Shown: positions 7,904-15,498, numbered from the stretch's first letter. The stretch is 15,498 bases of DNA from Deferribacteraceae bacterium UBA1873 (GCA_002338145.1 DDHP01000044.1:565-16062); one strand, 5' to 3'. Notes: generated from the letters alone by a model not told the origin. Made by a program: numbers and translations.

Positions 7904-9436
7904 TCACTCCTCGTCTATTACATTTTTATAAAAATCCAGCATTTCCAAAACATCAAAAAACGGTGTGCAATTTTCTACAAAAATATCTGAATTGCTGCTA
8001 ACATTCTCAGGGAGGTTTAGGTTATAACCGCGATATCTCAGCTGGTTGAGAAGTGCGAGTGTATCCTCTATACTTGAGGCTATAACATTTCTCAAATCTT
8101 TTAGTTTGTTCTTTGGCAGTTTCTGTAACTGTTTGTAAATATCCTTGAAAGACTTAAAATTATATTTGTCGCTATCATCGCTTACACACCACGGACGCCA
8201 TGCCAAATGATACACATCACTTTCAATGTCTCTTTCCAATCCCGGAATATTATAATATCTTTTTCTTATAGAGTTTATGGTATCGGTAATTCCTGACATT
8301 ACTACATGAAAATCAAGCCATGATTTTACATTTGCTCTATCCAGTCTTTTCCCTCTGTCTTTTGCGTTTTTACACAGTTCTTCAGCCATTTCGTAAGCTC
8401 TGTAAAAAGGAAAATGTTTATTTACAATACATATACCGCCACAAGCAGAAAGTTTTACATCAGAAAATCTCTCTTTACCCGATTCCTCTATTTTTTTTAG
8501 AAAAAACTCTGTCAGACTTAAAGCATATGGTGCAGAGACAATAAATGTTATATCATCACCATTTACCACCACAGGGCGTAAAAGTAATTTTTTGGAAGGT
8601 CTTTCATTGTTTGAATTTATTTTATCCTGGAAAACAGATATCGTTTCTTTCATTGTATTTTTATACAATTCATCAATTTTCCGGGAAAACTCTTTAGTTT
8701 TATTAACAGCGTCTTTATAGTCAGAGAATTTTTTTGCCAAATCATCAAGAATAATGCCCATATTGTTGCCATCGATATGGACAACAGCTATTCTGTTTTC
8801 TTCATCAAACAGCAGTTTGTCCAGCTCCTGTTCAAATGTATAGTCTTCATATTTATCAGGAATAAGCTCATCGAACATTATTTTCCTGAATTGGCTCCTC
8901 TTTAACTCCGCTGATTTTGAAATATTAATATCATTTTCATCATTAGTATATGCTGGCAAACCATCCGTAGCGGCCTCTTTTGTGACAGAAGTGTTCAATA
9001 ACGGTGTGGTTTTAATAATCTTTTTTTTGTTTTGGTTATGCTTTATCATCAGTGCTTTCTTATCTTCAACGAAGTTTTCCATTTCCACTTCTACACTTGT
9101 TATGGCGATATTGAGCATCCCAGCAGTTTTTTCAATCACCTTCCTGGAAAAACAATTTGCAACTTTTTCGGCATTTTTAACACTATTAAAAGCAAGCATT
9201 GCATTGCCACCACCTATATAAATAATCTGTACAGGATTTGTTTTGAAATTATTTTCGAAAGGTGTATTTTTCATTAACTCAGGCTGCAGAAATAACGCCT
9301 CATTAACTGATTCCAGTAATGTCTCCTCCATAATTTCAAAGACAATATATGAAGCCCCGAGATTTTCCTTCAGCTTATTAGATGTAAAAATGTAATTTTG
9401 TATACCTGTGACATCGTACATTGATAAAACCGGCAT
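7904..9436 (-). CDS. cas10: Cas10, type III-D, without HD domain
   Basis: The 510-residue large subunit of the type III effector. It opens directly with the first palm domain (YDVTGIQNYIFTSNKLKENLGASYIV; IYIGGGNAML at 72-81). The second palm has VVHIDGNNMGIIL (218-230) and the cyclase motif VVVNGDDITFIV, with N292-G293-D294-D295 in place of the usual GGDD. Both metal-binding aspartates are present, so cyclic oligoadenylate synthesis from ATP is plausible. No N-terminal HD nuclease domain is encoded, and no zinc-ribbon cysteine set is seen. The C-terminal part (about 390-510) is helical and would contact other subunits. The start ATG 9434-9436 has a GGGGG ribosome site 7 bases upstream and follows the hidden end of the membrane CARF-like gene by 14 bases. 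It is intact, so target-RNA sensing could still be signalled even if downstream subunits are damaged. Confidence 0.93.
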   Translation of the reverse strand: MPVLSMYDVTGIQNYIFTSNKLKENLGASYIVFEIMEETLLESVNEALFLQPELMKNTPFENNFKTNPVQIIYIGGGNAMLAFNSVKNAEKVANCFSRKVIEKTAGMLNIAITSVEVEMENFVEDKKALMIKHNQNKKKIIKTTPLLNTSVTKEAATDGLPAYTNDENDINISKSAELKRSQFRKIMFDELIPDKYEDYTFEQELDKLLFDEENRIAVVHIDGNNMGIILDDLAKKFSDYKDAVNKTKEFSRKIDELYKNTMKETISVFQDKINSNNERPSKKLLLRPVVVNGDDITFIVSAPYALSLTEFFLKKIEESGKERFSDVKLSACGGICIVNKHFPFYRAYEMAEELCKNAKDRGKRLDRANVKSWLDFHVVMSGITDTINSIRKRYYNIPGLERDIESDVYHLAWRPWCVSDDSDKYNFKSFKDIYKQLQKLPKNKLKDLRNVIASSIEDTLALLNQLRYRGYNLNLPENVSSNSDIFVENCTPFFDVLEMLDFYKNVIDEE

Positions 9437-9450
9437 TTATTTACCCCCAA

Positions 9451-10400
9451 TTATAAATTTTTAACATCTTCAGTATCCGGAAGGATTTTGATAGGTTTAT
9501 GTTTTTGATTTTCATTTCCCTGAACATAATATTCAGCCTGTCTTAAAGGAATAAAGCAAAAAATCATAAAAACATTTGATATTAGAGAGGTGCCTGTGGA
9601 AATGTTGAAGCTGATATCTGCATCAGAATAGCCATTTTCTTTTATATCCTGAATGATTTGCCTGGTTTACTTTTGATTGACTGAACATCGTTAACATCCA
9701 CACCTTGTTTTTCAATGATTTCAAATCCAAGGCCAAACTTATCTTTTAATTTGTAAAGTGTCTCTTTAAACAAATTATATTGTGTATTTCCGCTATCGGA
9801 TGAAGTATTCAAGAAGCATATTAGCTCCAGTGTATCGCCATGAAATTTTATTGATTTAAGAGGAAGGCTCCAGTTGCTCTTCAGCACATCCAGTTTGGAA
9901 ATGACATCACAGAGATTATCTGTTTCAGTTCGTATTTGTGTTCTATACATGTTAAAAGGAGCTGCAGAAATAAAGACTTTTCTTTTTTCCAGTTTATCAG
10001 AGATATTTTTAAGTTTGTCAGGCATAAAAATAAAATAAAAGTAAACAAGGTTAACAAAATTAAAAGCAAACATACAAGCAAAAACTGATTTTCCTTCCAT
10101 AAATAAATCTACATTCCAGCTGATAACACATAACAGCCCCAGTGCACCAATTATACCATATGCAGAATGATCCCTGATTTGAATTAGGTTTTTTATATGT
10201 TTTTTAAAATATATTTCATCTGTTTTGAGCGCTCTTAATAAAAAAAACACTAAAATATAAAGGACTCCTGTAAATAATTCCGGCATTGGATTTGGCGCAG
10301 GCAAAGATAATGATATCAATAAAATAAAAATTAATAAAAAAATTTCTGATTTATATGTTTTAATAAAAAGCCAGGGTTCACTCTTCACATGGTCTTCCAT
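9451..10400 (-). pseudogene. Four-helix membrane protein with CARF-like domain, frameshifted
   Basis: This is probably a cyclic-nucleotide-gated ancillary effector of the type III system. The first frame (9642-10400, 252 codons) has four predicted membrane helices at about residues 19-36, 43-57, 81-97 and 106-126. A soluble part follows: KVFISAAPFN (141-150), LKSIKFHGDTLELICFLNTS (181-200) and GVDVNDVQSI (233-242), which reads like the first half of a Rossmann-type CARF or SAVED-like fold. The frame then ends in an odd PGKSFRI. From 9666 the -1 frame continues for 71 residues to the stop at 9451-9453, with DISFNISTGTSLIS and AEYYVQG. These resemble the TGGTK-type loop and following helix of CARF domains. 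Restoring one A at 9666-9668 gives a 316-residue protein ending 14 bases before cas10. Membrane CARF effectors (Cam1, Csx23-like) are known precedents. The fold call is by eye; the frame switch is firm. Confidence 0.72.
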
Positions 10401-10452
10401 GTTTTAAAACCTCACGGCAACAGTTTTTAAAAGATGAATACCCTTCTCTGGT

Positions 10453-10998
10453 TTATTCGGCAGTAATCCCCCGCTCAAGAAGATACAGACAGGACAGCTT
10501 CAGAGGGATTGTTAGTGTATGATTTTTACCGTTTTGGTCATCTTTTACAATCATGGAAAGCTGCTGCAGAGAAATACCGGAAATTTCCGCAAGAACTGAC
10601 ACGCCTATACTACTTTTTTTCAGCTCATCTATCAAATCTTTTAGCTTAATTGATTTCAAATAAAACTGTAGTTCTCCGGTGGAAGTAATTTTGTTTCTAT
10701 CCAGCTCTTCTTCAGTTGTAAAAACCCAGGGCGTGTATATATATGTCAGCCCCAATGCAGCAGCATGTTTGCAAAACATTTCCTTTGATGCACTACAGTC
10801 GCATTTGAAATCAAGCGGATCCGAATCAATAAAAAGCTCTACATTGTAAACGCCATGATTCCCTTTAATCTTACCTTTAAGCTTACTCCCTTCAATCTCA
10901 CAATCGTAAAATTTGCCCACATAATTTTCCGCTCTTTGTAGTGTTATACTGCTGGAAATATTTTTTAACTGTTCTTCAGTTAATCTTAAAAGCTGCAT
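10453..10998 (-). CDS. SWIM zinc-finger protein
   Basis: A 181-residue protein with a SWIM-type zinc finger: C66-x-C68-x7-C76-x-H78 within DFKCDCSASKEMFCKHAAAL. SWIM fingers bind zinc and usually mediate nucleic-acid or protein contacts, often beside helicases; none is fused here. Before the finger lies a small beta-rich region (about 25-60). After it is a helical region (about 88-150) whose VSVLAEISGISLQQLSMIV could be helix-turn-helix-like, though this is weak. ATG 10996-10998 has GGGAGG about 6 bases upstream; an in-frame ATG at 11040 lies upstream of that site and overlaps the promoter. This is the first gene after the strong promoter at 11026-11054, and it precedes the membrane CARF-like gene by 52 bases with no terminator, so it is likely cotranscribed with the cas genes. 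Its role is unknown. Confidence 0.8.
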   Translation of the reverse strand: MQLLRLTEEQLKNISSSITLQRAENYVGKFYDCEIEGSKLKGKIKGNHGVYNVELFIDSDPLDFKCDCSASKEMFCKHAAALGLTYIYTPWVFTTEEELDRNKITSTGELQFYLKSIKLKDLIDELKKSSIGVSVLAEISGISLQQLSMIVKDDQNGKNHTLTIPLKLSCLYLLERGITAE

Positions 10999-11025
10999 TG
11001 GCGACCTCCCTGAAAGTTTTAATAA

Positions 11026-11054
11026 ATTATATAATATCATAAATAGTTAATCAA
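11026..11054 (-). promoter_or_regulatory. Sigma70-type promoter for SWIM-cas operon
   Basis: On the minus strand TTGATT (11049-11054) is followed by a 17-base spacer and a perfect TATAAT (11026-11031). Transcription would start near 11019, about 20 bases before the SWIM start codon and its GGGAGG site. No other comparably good promoter was seen between here and cas2, so this is the likely main promoter of the whole SWIM-cas operon. Confidence 0.65.
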
Positions 11055-11094
11055 CACATTTACTTACAAACATAGTATTATTCTTATAAAAATT

Positions 11095-13392
11095 TCACCC
11101 TATGCCGGTTAAATCAAGATTGTGTCTCCATTTGAAATGAAGCATTTCTTTAAGTACAAGGTGTTTCGGCTTTTCAAGTAAAGGATCATCTCTTAGAATT
11201 TCTTCGGCATCCCTTCTGGCATTATTGAGAATTTTCACATCTCTGACAATGTTGGAAAAACGGAATTCAGGCAAACCTGATTGCCTCGTGCCGAAAAAAT
11301 CACCGGGGCCTCTGATTTCAAGGTCAACCTCTGATAATTTAAATCCGTCATTTGTACTTACCATCGAATCTATCCGCTTTTTACCGTCTTCTGAAATATT
11401 ATCTGAGTATATCAAATAACAGTATGACTTTTTGGCACTCCGCCCCACTCTGCCCCTCAGCTGATGCAGTTGAGACAATCCAAATCTTTCGGCATTTTCA
11501 ATAACCATTACAGTCGCATCCGGGACATCAACCCCCACTTCAATAACAGTTGTGGAAACCAAAACATCGATGTGTCCTGACCGAAATTCTTTCATAAGTT
11601 TATTTTTTTCGTCAGATTTCATTTTGCCGTGCAACAGCCCCACACGATACTTTTCTAACCTTGCTTTTATAACCTCAAAATTGCCCGTTGCATCCTTTAA
11701 GTCCATTTTTTCACTTTCATCTATAAGTGGATAGACAAAATAAGCCTTGTTTCCTTTTTCAAGCTCATTTTCCACATAATCCAGAACTTTTTGAAAATCA
11801 CAGGCCGGAAAAGATTTGGTTTCCACAGGTGTGCGCCCCGGAGGCATTTCATCTATAATAGAAATATTTAAATCACCGTAAAGGGTAAGTGCAAGTGTTC
11901 TGGGTATAGGTGTAGCTGTCATCAGCAAAATGTCAGGATTGTAACCTTTGTCAACAAGCGATTTTCGCTGCATCACACCAAATCTGTGCTGCTCATCAAT
12001 AATAGCCAGCCCCAGCTTTTTAAACGTTATTTCGTCTCTTATTACAGAATGCGTTCCTACGATAAAATCTATATTACCGTTTTCAATAAAGACTCTGCTT
12101 TCATTCTTTTCTTTTTTAGGTGTGGAGCCTGTAAGCAATACGGTACTAAAATCACCTTTCAGGAAATTCATAAGGTTCACATAATGTTGTTCAGCCAACA
12201 CTTCGGTGGGAGCAATAATGGCAACCTGATATCCATTCAAAACAGAAACGACAGCAGCAATAAAAGCAACAATCGTTTTACCGCTGCCGACATCTCCTTG
12301 CAGAAGTCTGTTCATCTGATAGTCTGATTTCATATCATTAAAAATATCAGCCAACGCTCTTTTTTGTGCCCTCGTCAATTTGAAAGGAATATAGTTTTTT
12401 ATCTGCTCCAAAAACTCATCTTTCACATTATATTTTATGCCGAATACTTTGTTATAATTGAGTTTTTTTATAAGCATACCCAGCTGCAAATAAAACAGCT
12501 CTTCATAAACAAATCGCACGAAAGCAGGATGTTTTGAGCTGTTAAGTAAGTTTACATCCCGACCTGATTCGGGGAAATGTATAGTTTGGAGTGCATTTTT
12601 GATACCTGGGTAATTATATTTTATCATAAGATGTTCTGGGAGGGTTTCTACAATATTGTTACCGATATAAATAAACGCATTTTTGACAATCTTACTAAAT
12701 GACATATTTTTAATATTTGCTGGAAGGCTGTAATATGTCTTAACTTTACCTCTTTCACTTTTATCCACAAATTTCGGATGCACGGCGGCAGGTTTTCCAT
12801 TGAAACTAATGTATTTGCCAAATAGTGAATATTTTCCCCCCTCTTTCAACAGTGGTCCGGGGTATTTTTTTGAGAAATTAAACCAAACTGCATAATAAAA
12901 GCCCTCGTCGGTCTGAAAAGAAGCCTGAAAAATATGTTTACCGTATTTTGTTTTAATAATATTCTTACTCAAAAGCTTGCCATGTATAAACAATCGTTCG
13001 GACGACAGGTCGGTATCCACTATCTCATATTTAAAGGGAAAATAAAGCAGTATGTCCTGGATTTCTTTAACACCGTGTTTTTTCAGAGTAGAAGCTGTTT
13101 TTGCACCCACACCGTCTAAATAATCAATACTAACAGTAAGCCTATCAAAGCTATCTTTTATGGAAGTATTGCCTGAAATTATTATGTTTGTTTCGTATAA
13201 AATTTTTTCTATAGCCGAAATGTCAGGATTATCTTCCGACAGAGTATTTATTAGTCTGGAATAAAGGCTTGGGGAAAGTTTTTTTAACTCTTCCGAGAAA
13301 AAAATAAGATATTTGCTGGGATTTTTTATAAAATCCGGATTGGAGGTGTCTATGTGTTTAAGGTTCTTTTTTATTTTTTCTATAGCGCTCAC
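11095..13392 (-). CDS. recG: ATP-dependent DNA helicase RecG
   Basis: A 765-residue RecG, which remodels stalled replication forks and branched recombination intermediates by branch migration in the cytoplasm. An N-terminal extension of about 80 residues precedes a helix-hairpin-helix-like GVGAKTASTLKKHGV (94-108) and the wedge domain (about 125-290). The helicase core follows: Walker A GDVGSGKT (366-373), DEQHRFG (466-472, motif II), MTATPIPRTL (491-500), then HGKM, STTVIEVGVDVPDAT and QLRGRVGRS of the second RecA lobe. The C-terminal RecG signature DLEIRGPGDFFGTRQSG is present. The length is slightly above the usual 680-700 owing to the extension. The start is GTG 13390-13392 with no clear ribosome site, so it could lie elsewhere nearby. 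It begins 24 bases after cheW and may be cotranscribed with it. It is unrelated to the CRISPR locus. Confidence 0.97.
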   Translation of the reverse strand: MSAIEKIKKNLKHIDTSNPDFIKNPSKYLIFFSEELKKLSPSLYSRLINTLSEDNPDISAIEKILYETNIIISGNTSIKDSFDRLTVSIDYLDGVGAKTASTLKKHGVKEIQDILLYFPFKYEIVDTDLSSERLFIHGKLLSKNIIKTKYGKHIFQASFQTDEGFYYAVWFNFSKKYPGPLLKEGGKYSLFGKYISFNGKPAAVHPKFVDKSERGKVKTYYSLPANIKNMSFSKIVKNAFIYIGNNIVETLPEHLMIKYNYPGIKNALQTIHFPESGRDVNLLNSSKHPAFVRFVYEELFYLQLGMLIKKLNYNKVFGIKYNVKDEFLEQIKNYIPFKLTRAQKRALADIFNDMKSDYQMNRLLQGDVGSGKTIVAFIAAVVSVLNGYQVAIIAPTEVLAEQHYVNLMNFLKGDFSTVLLTGSTPKKEKNESRVFIENGNIDFIVGTHSVIRDEITFKKLGLAIIDEQHRFGVMQRKSLVDKGYNPDILLMTATPIPRTLALTLYGDLNISIIDEMPPGRTPVETKSFPACDFQKVLDYVENELEKGNKAYFVYPLIDESEKMDLKDATGNFEVIKARLEKYRVGLLHGKMKSDEKNKLMKEFRSGHIDVLVSTTVIEVGVDVPDATVMVIENAERFGLSQLHQLRGRVGRSAKKSYCYLIYSDNISEDGKKRIDSMVSTNDGFKLSEVDLEIRGPGDFFGTRQSGLPEFRFSNIVRDVKILNNARRDAEEILRDDPLLEKPKHLVLKEMLHFKWRHNLDLTGIG

Positions 13393-13416
13393 TATTCAAT
13401 CTGTTTTTTATATAAA

Positions 13417-13869
13417 TTAAAAACCCATTAATTGATCTTCTTCATATGATGAAAACAACTTGTTAACATTAAGTATAATGATAAGCCCTTTATCTGTTCT
13501 GGCAACGCCTCTTATATAATTGGAATCTATACTGGTGGCCACCCCAGGAGCCTTTTCCACCAAATCAGGTTCTATCCGCAATACTTCCTCAACAGCATCA
13601 ACAATAAACCCCACTGTCTTATCCTTTATTGCTGTAATCATAATACGGGTTTCTGGTGTTTCTTCCGACTCTCCAAGATTTAACCTATTTTTCAGATCCA
13701 CCACCGGGATTACTTTACCCCTCATGTTAATAATACCTTCCACAAAATCCGGGGCTTTAGGCACAGGTGTAACTTCTATTAGCTTGATAATCTCTTCCAC
13801 GCTCATAATATCTATTGCATATCTCTCATCGCTCAGAATAAAACTTACATACTGATTCATTTCAGCCAT
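13417..13869 (-). CDS. cheW: Chemotaxis coupling protein CheW
   Basis: A 150-residue CheW, the adaptor linking chemoreceptors to the CheA kinase at the cytoplasmic face of the membrane. The full CheW-like domain is present: YVSFILSDERYAIDI, the VEEII region, TPVPKAPDFVEGIINMRGKV (the most conserved block), IPVVDLKNRL, VGFIVDAVEEVLRI and IRGVARTDKGLIIIL. Length is normal. I prefer ATG 13867-13869, with GGGAG at a proper distance; the in-frame ATG at 13878 abuts that ribosome site, leaving no spacer. No other chemotaxis gene is adjacent, so it is either an orphan or serves a system elsewhere. It is divergent from the HD-GYP gene, and recG follows after 24 bases. Confidence 0.95.
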   Translation of the reverse strand: MAEMNQYVSFILSDERYAIDIMSVEEIIKLIEVTPVPKAPDFVEGIINMRGKVIPVVDLKNRLNLGESEETPETRIMITAIKDKTVGFIVDAVEEVLRIEPDLVEKAPGVATSIDSNYIRGVARTDKGLIIILNVNKLFSSYEEDQLMGF

Positions 13870-13942
13870 AGTAAACATCTCCCTGAATACATGTGGTCAA
13901 AACATAAATATCATTGTCAAAATTTCATATATATTTTATAGT

Positions 13943-13970
13943 ACTATACCATATATAAATAAAATTTCAA
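13943..13970 (-). promoter_or_regulatory. Possible cheW promoter with overlapping palindrome
   Basis: On the minus strand TTGAAA (13965-13970), a 16-base spacer and TATAGT (13943-13948) resemble a sigma70 promoter. The -10 element lies within the 12-bp perfect palindrome TATAGTACTATA (13937-13948), which could be an operator or chance in AT-rich DNA. A second TTGACA (13915-13920) lies closer to the gene but has no matching -10. Confidence 0.35.
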
Positions 13971-13982
13971 TCAGTATGTAAA

Positions 13983-14011
13983 TTCACCTACACTTCGTAA
14001 GTGTAGGTGAA
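13983..14011. repeat. Perfect 13-bp palindrome between cheW and the HD-GYP gene
   Basis: TTCACCTACACTT (13983-13995) and AAGTGTAGGTGAA (13999-14011) are perfect reverse complements separated by three bases, CGT. The stem is far stronger than expected in this AT-rich gap. It sits between two divergently transcribed genes, where a terminator is not expected, and no T-run follows on either strand. It may be an operator, a dispersed palindromic repeat, or an RNA hairpin in the HD-GYP leader. Confidence 0.7.
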
Positions 14012-14099
14012 GATTGTATTAAAAAGCAGTGCTCTGATTAAAAAAGTAGTTAAAGTAACTTATATTGCAAAAACATATTAAGTAATGTAAATATATTGT

Positions 14100-15449
14100 A
14101 TGGACAATTTAAAGTTAAAAACTTTACAAAAAAGTTTCATGAAAAACACCATGTTTCTTGCAATCTTTGTCATTATACTACTCTCTCTCCTTGCAGCATC
14201 CATCAGCTATTTTTCACAGATAACATCTTTTAAAAAAGAGTCCGAAAGAATTCTGGAAAATTTTATTTCTAAAGAACTAAAGACAGATGTTTCCACCTTA
14301 CTATTGGAAAATGAGAATAAGAAAGAACACAATGACCTTATAAAAAAAATCGAGCTTTTTACCGATATAAGCAATTTGGTGGAATTTAAAATTTGGGATA
14401 AAAATTATAGGATGGTTTATTCTTTTACTAATAAAGAAAATATTGGCAAGAAATTCCCTGATAATGAAGAACTGAGAAATATATTTAAAAACAAAAAACC
14501 TGTTCTGTCACTTACCAAACCGGACAAAAATGAAAATCGCAACTTAAGAGGTTATGGCAGTTTGCTGGAAATGTATTTGCCTATAGTTTCAGAAGATAAA
14601 AAGCTTCAAGGTGTTTTTGAGGTTTACAGGGACGCTCCAACTTTTAATTTTTTTGGGAAGCAGAATATTCTGTTGGGGCTGTTTGTACTTCTTTTAGGTA
14701 TATCGTTTAACTTTCTTATTGCAAGTAAATTCAGAAATGCCTTCGAAACTATTATCGATTACCACAAAAGCTTAGAAACTGCAAACGAGAATATCACCAA
14801 GTCTTATCTGGATTCTGTTATAAGTCTGGCAAAAGCTCTGGAAATGAGGGATATGGAAACAGAAGGGCACTCCGAACGGGTTGTCAATATGTCTTTTTTT
14901 ATCGGCAAAAAACTCAACTTAAGCAAACAGGAGCTGGGAAAACTTGTCATAGGAGCATATCTGCATGATATTGGGAAGATAGGTGTTCCTGACTATATTT
15001 TGTTAAAGCCCGGGAAACTTAATCCTGAAGAGCGTGCTGTAATTGAAACACACACAATAAAAGGCAGAGATATAATAAAAAGTGTACCTTTCCTGGAGAA
15101 TGCATCTGATGTTATATTGTATCACCATGAAAAATGGGATGGATCCGGATATCCCTTCGGATTAAAAGGAGAGGAAATCCCTCTTAATGCCAGAATCTTT
15201 GCAGTAGTTGATGTATTCGATGCATTAATCAGCAAAAGGCCATACAAAGAGCCCTTTCCAATAGAAAAAATAATGAAGATCATATCTGAAGAACAAGGCA
15301 AACATTTTTGTCCCCAGGTGTCCCGGATTATCCTGAATATGAGTCATGATGAGATTCTTTCCATTAACAAAGGCTTTGAATCAAAGCAGGTTAAAGCTAC
15401 TATTCAGAGTGCTGTGGTAGCACTTATTGATTCAGAATTTTTCAGATAG
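14100..15449 (+). CDS. Membrane-anchored HD-GYP domain protein
   Basis: A 449-residue signalling protein. Membrane helices at about 17-38 and 188-208 flank a periplasmic sensor region (about 40-187) whose NLVEFKIWDKNYRMVYS resembles a single-Cache or PAS-like fold. The cytoplasmic part is an HD-GYP domain: H257 (EGHSER), HD at 289-290 (HDIGKIGVPD), H318, HH at 342-343 and the GYP triad in HHEKWDGSGYPFGLKG, then DVFDAL (371-376). All metal-ligand positions look intact, so cyclic-di-GMP phosphodiesterase activity is likely. Near the C-terminus GKHFCP replaces the usual G-x-HFDP. The start ATG 14100-14102 has no clear ribosome site; ATG 14139-14141 (MKNTMFL) is a possible alternative that keeps the first helix. 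It is divergent from cheW. The sensed signal and the pathway controlled cannot be told from sequence. Confidence 0.92.
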   Translation: MDNLKLKTLQKSFMKNTMFLAIFVIILLSLLAASISYFSQITSFKKESERILENFISKELKTDVSTLLLENENKKEHNDLIKKIELFTDISNLVEFKIWDKNYRMVYSFTNKENIGKKFPDNEELRNIFKNKKPVLSLTKPDKNENRNLRGYGSLLEMYLPIVSEDKKLQGVFEVYRDAPTFNFFGKQNILLGLFVLLLGISFNFLIASKFRNAFETIIDYHKSLETANENITKSYLDSVISLAKALEMRDMETEGHSERVVNMSFFIGKKLNLSKQELGKLVIGAYLHDIGKIGVPDYILLKPGKLNPEERAVIETHTIKGRDIIKSVPFLENASDVILYHHEKWDGSGYPFGLKGEEIPLNARIFAVVDVFDALISKRPYKEPFPIEKIMKIISEEQGKHFCPQVSRIILNMSHDEILSINKGFESKQVKATIQSAVVALIDSEFFR

Positions 15450-15470
15450 TTAGTTTCCATCCGAAAACTA

Positions 15471-15498
15471 GGAGACCCTGAAACAAGTTCAGGGTGAC
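15471..15498. repeat. Palindromic intergenic repeat at right edge
   Basis: ACCCTGAA (15475-15482) and TTCAGGGT (15488-15495) form an 8-bp perfect stem with a 5-base loop, 26 bases after the HD-GYP stop. Read on the minus strand, it resembles the GTCACCCTGAACTTGTTTCAGGGTCTC-like palindromes dispersed between genes in many bacterial genomes (recalled, not searched). It could also act as a terminator for the HD-GYP gene; the window ends before any T-run could be seen. Confidence 0.5.

Noticed and set aside
9660..9675. Programmed -1 frameshifting in the membrane CARF-like gene
   Set aside because: The site lacks a classic X-XXY-YYZ slippery heptamer and no strong downstream pseudoknot is evident. 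A lost A in an A-run is simpler.
9642..10400. Ordinary stand-alone hypothetical membrane protein
   Set aside because: The coding signal continues in another frame up to cas10, and the soluble half resembles a CARF fold, so an ancillary type III role fits better.
11041..11094. Terminator between recG and the SWIM gene
   Set aside because: No hairpin with a T-run was found. The stretch is AT-rich and mainly holds the -35 element of the downstream promoter.

Overview
The window (about 15.5 kb, AT-rich) comes from a Gram-negative-type bacterial chromosome. Host-type genes (CheW, RecG, a membrane HD-GYP phosphodiesterase) flank a type III-D CRISPR-Cas locus. No taxonomic marker is present. The low GC and the gene content would suit a Deferribacterota-like or similar environmental anaerobe, but that is a weak guess.

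Layout, left to right. Positions 1-252 hold no gene, only short repeats. From 253 to about 10400 everything is on the minus strand, so transcription runs right to left. Transcription order is: a SWIM zinc-finger protein (10453-10998), a four-helix membrane protein with a CARF-like C-terminal domain (9451-10400, frameshifted), cas10 (7904-9436), csx10 (6564-7901), a double-Cas7 RAMP protein (5471-6577), csx19 (4945-5478), a large TIGR03986-type Cas7 protein (3114-4952), an interrupted cas6 head (2697-3136) running into RT-cas1 (537-2696), and cas2 (253-537). A strong sigma70-type promoter lies at 11026-11054, before the SWIM gene, and spacings or overlaps of a few bases point to one operon. Further right, recG and cheW are also on the minus strand. 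The HD-GYP gene is on the plus strand, divergent from cheW. No CRISPR array is visible; cas2 lies near the left edge, so an array may sit just outside.

How the genes should work together: Cas10, Csx10, the two Cas7-type proteins and Csx19 form the RNA-guided effector complex. Cas6 would process crRNA. RT-Cas1 with Cas2 would acquire spacers, possibly from RNA. Cas10 has no HD nuclease domain but keeps a cyclase-type NGDD motif. The membrane CARF-like protein next to it is a plausible cyclic-oligoadenylate-gated effector acting at the inner membrane.

The notable finding is damage. The membrane CARF-like gene has a -1 frameshift near 9666-9668, and its second half is readable in another frame. 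The Cas6 region has one frameshift (near 2931-2934) and two in-frame stops (2778-2780, 2769-2771). All of these are repairable by single-A changes in A-runs, so sequencing error and true decay must be separated. By contrast, csx10 and the double Cas7 appear joined by a deletion that removed the Cas7 start, which a homopolymer error cannot explain. Cas10, Csx19, the large Cas7, the RT-Cas1 body and Cas2 look intact.
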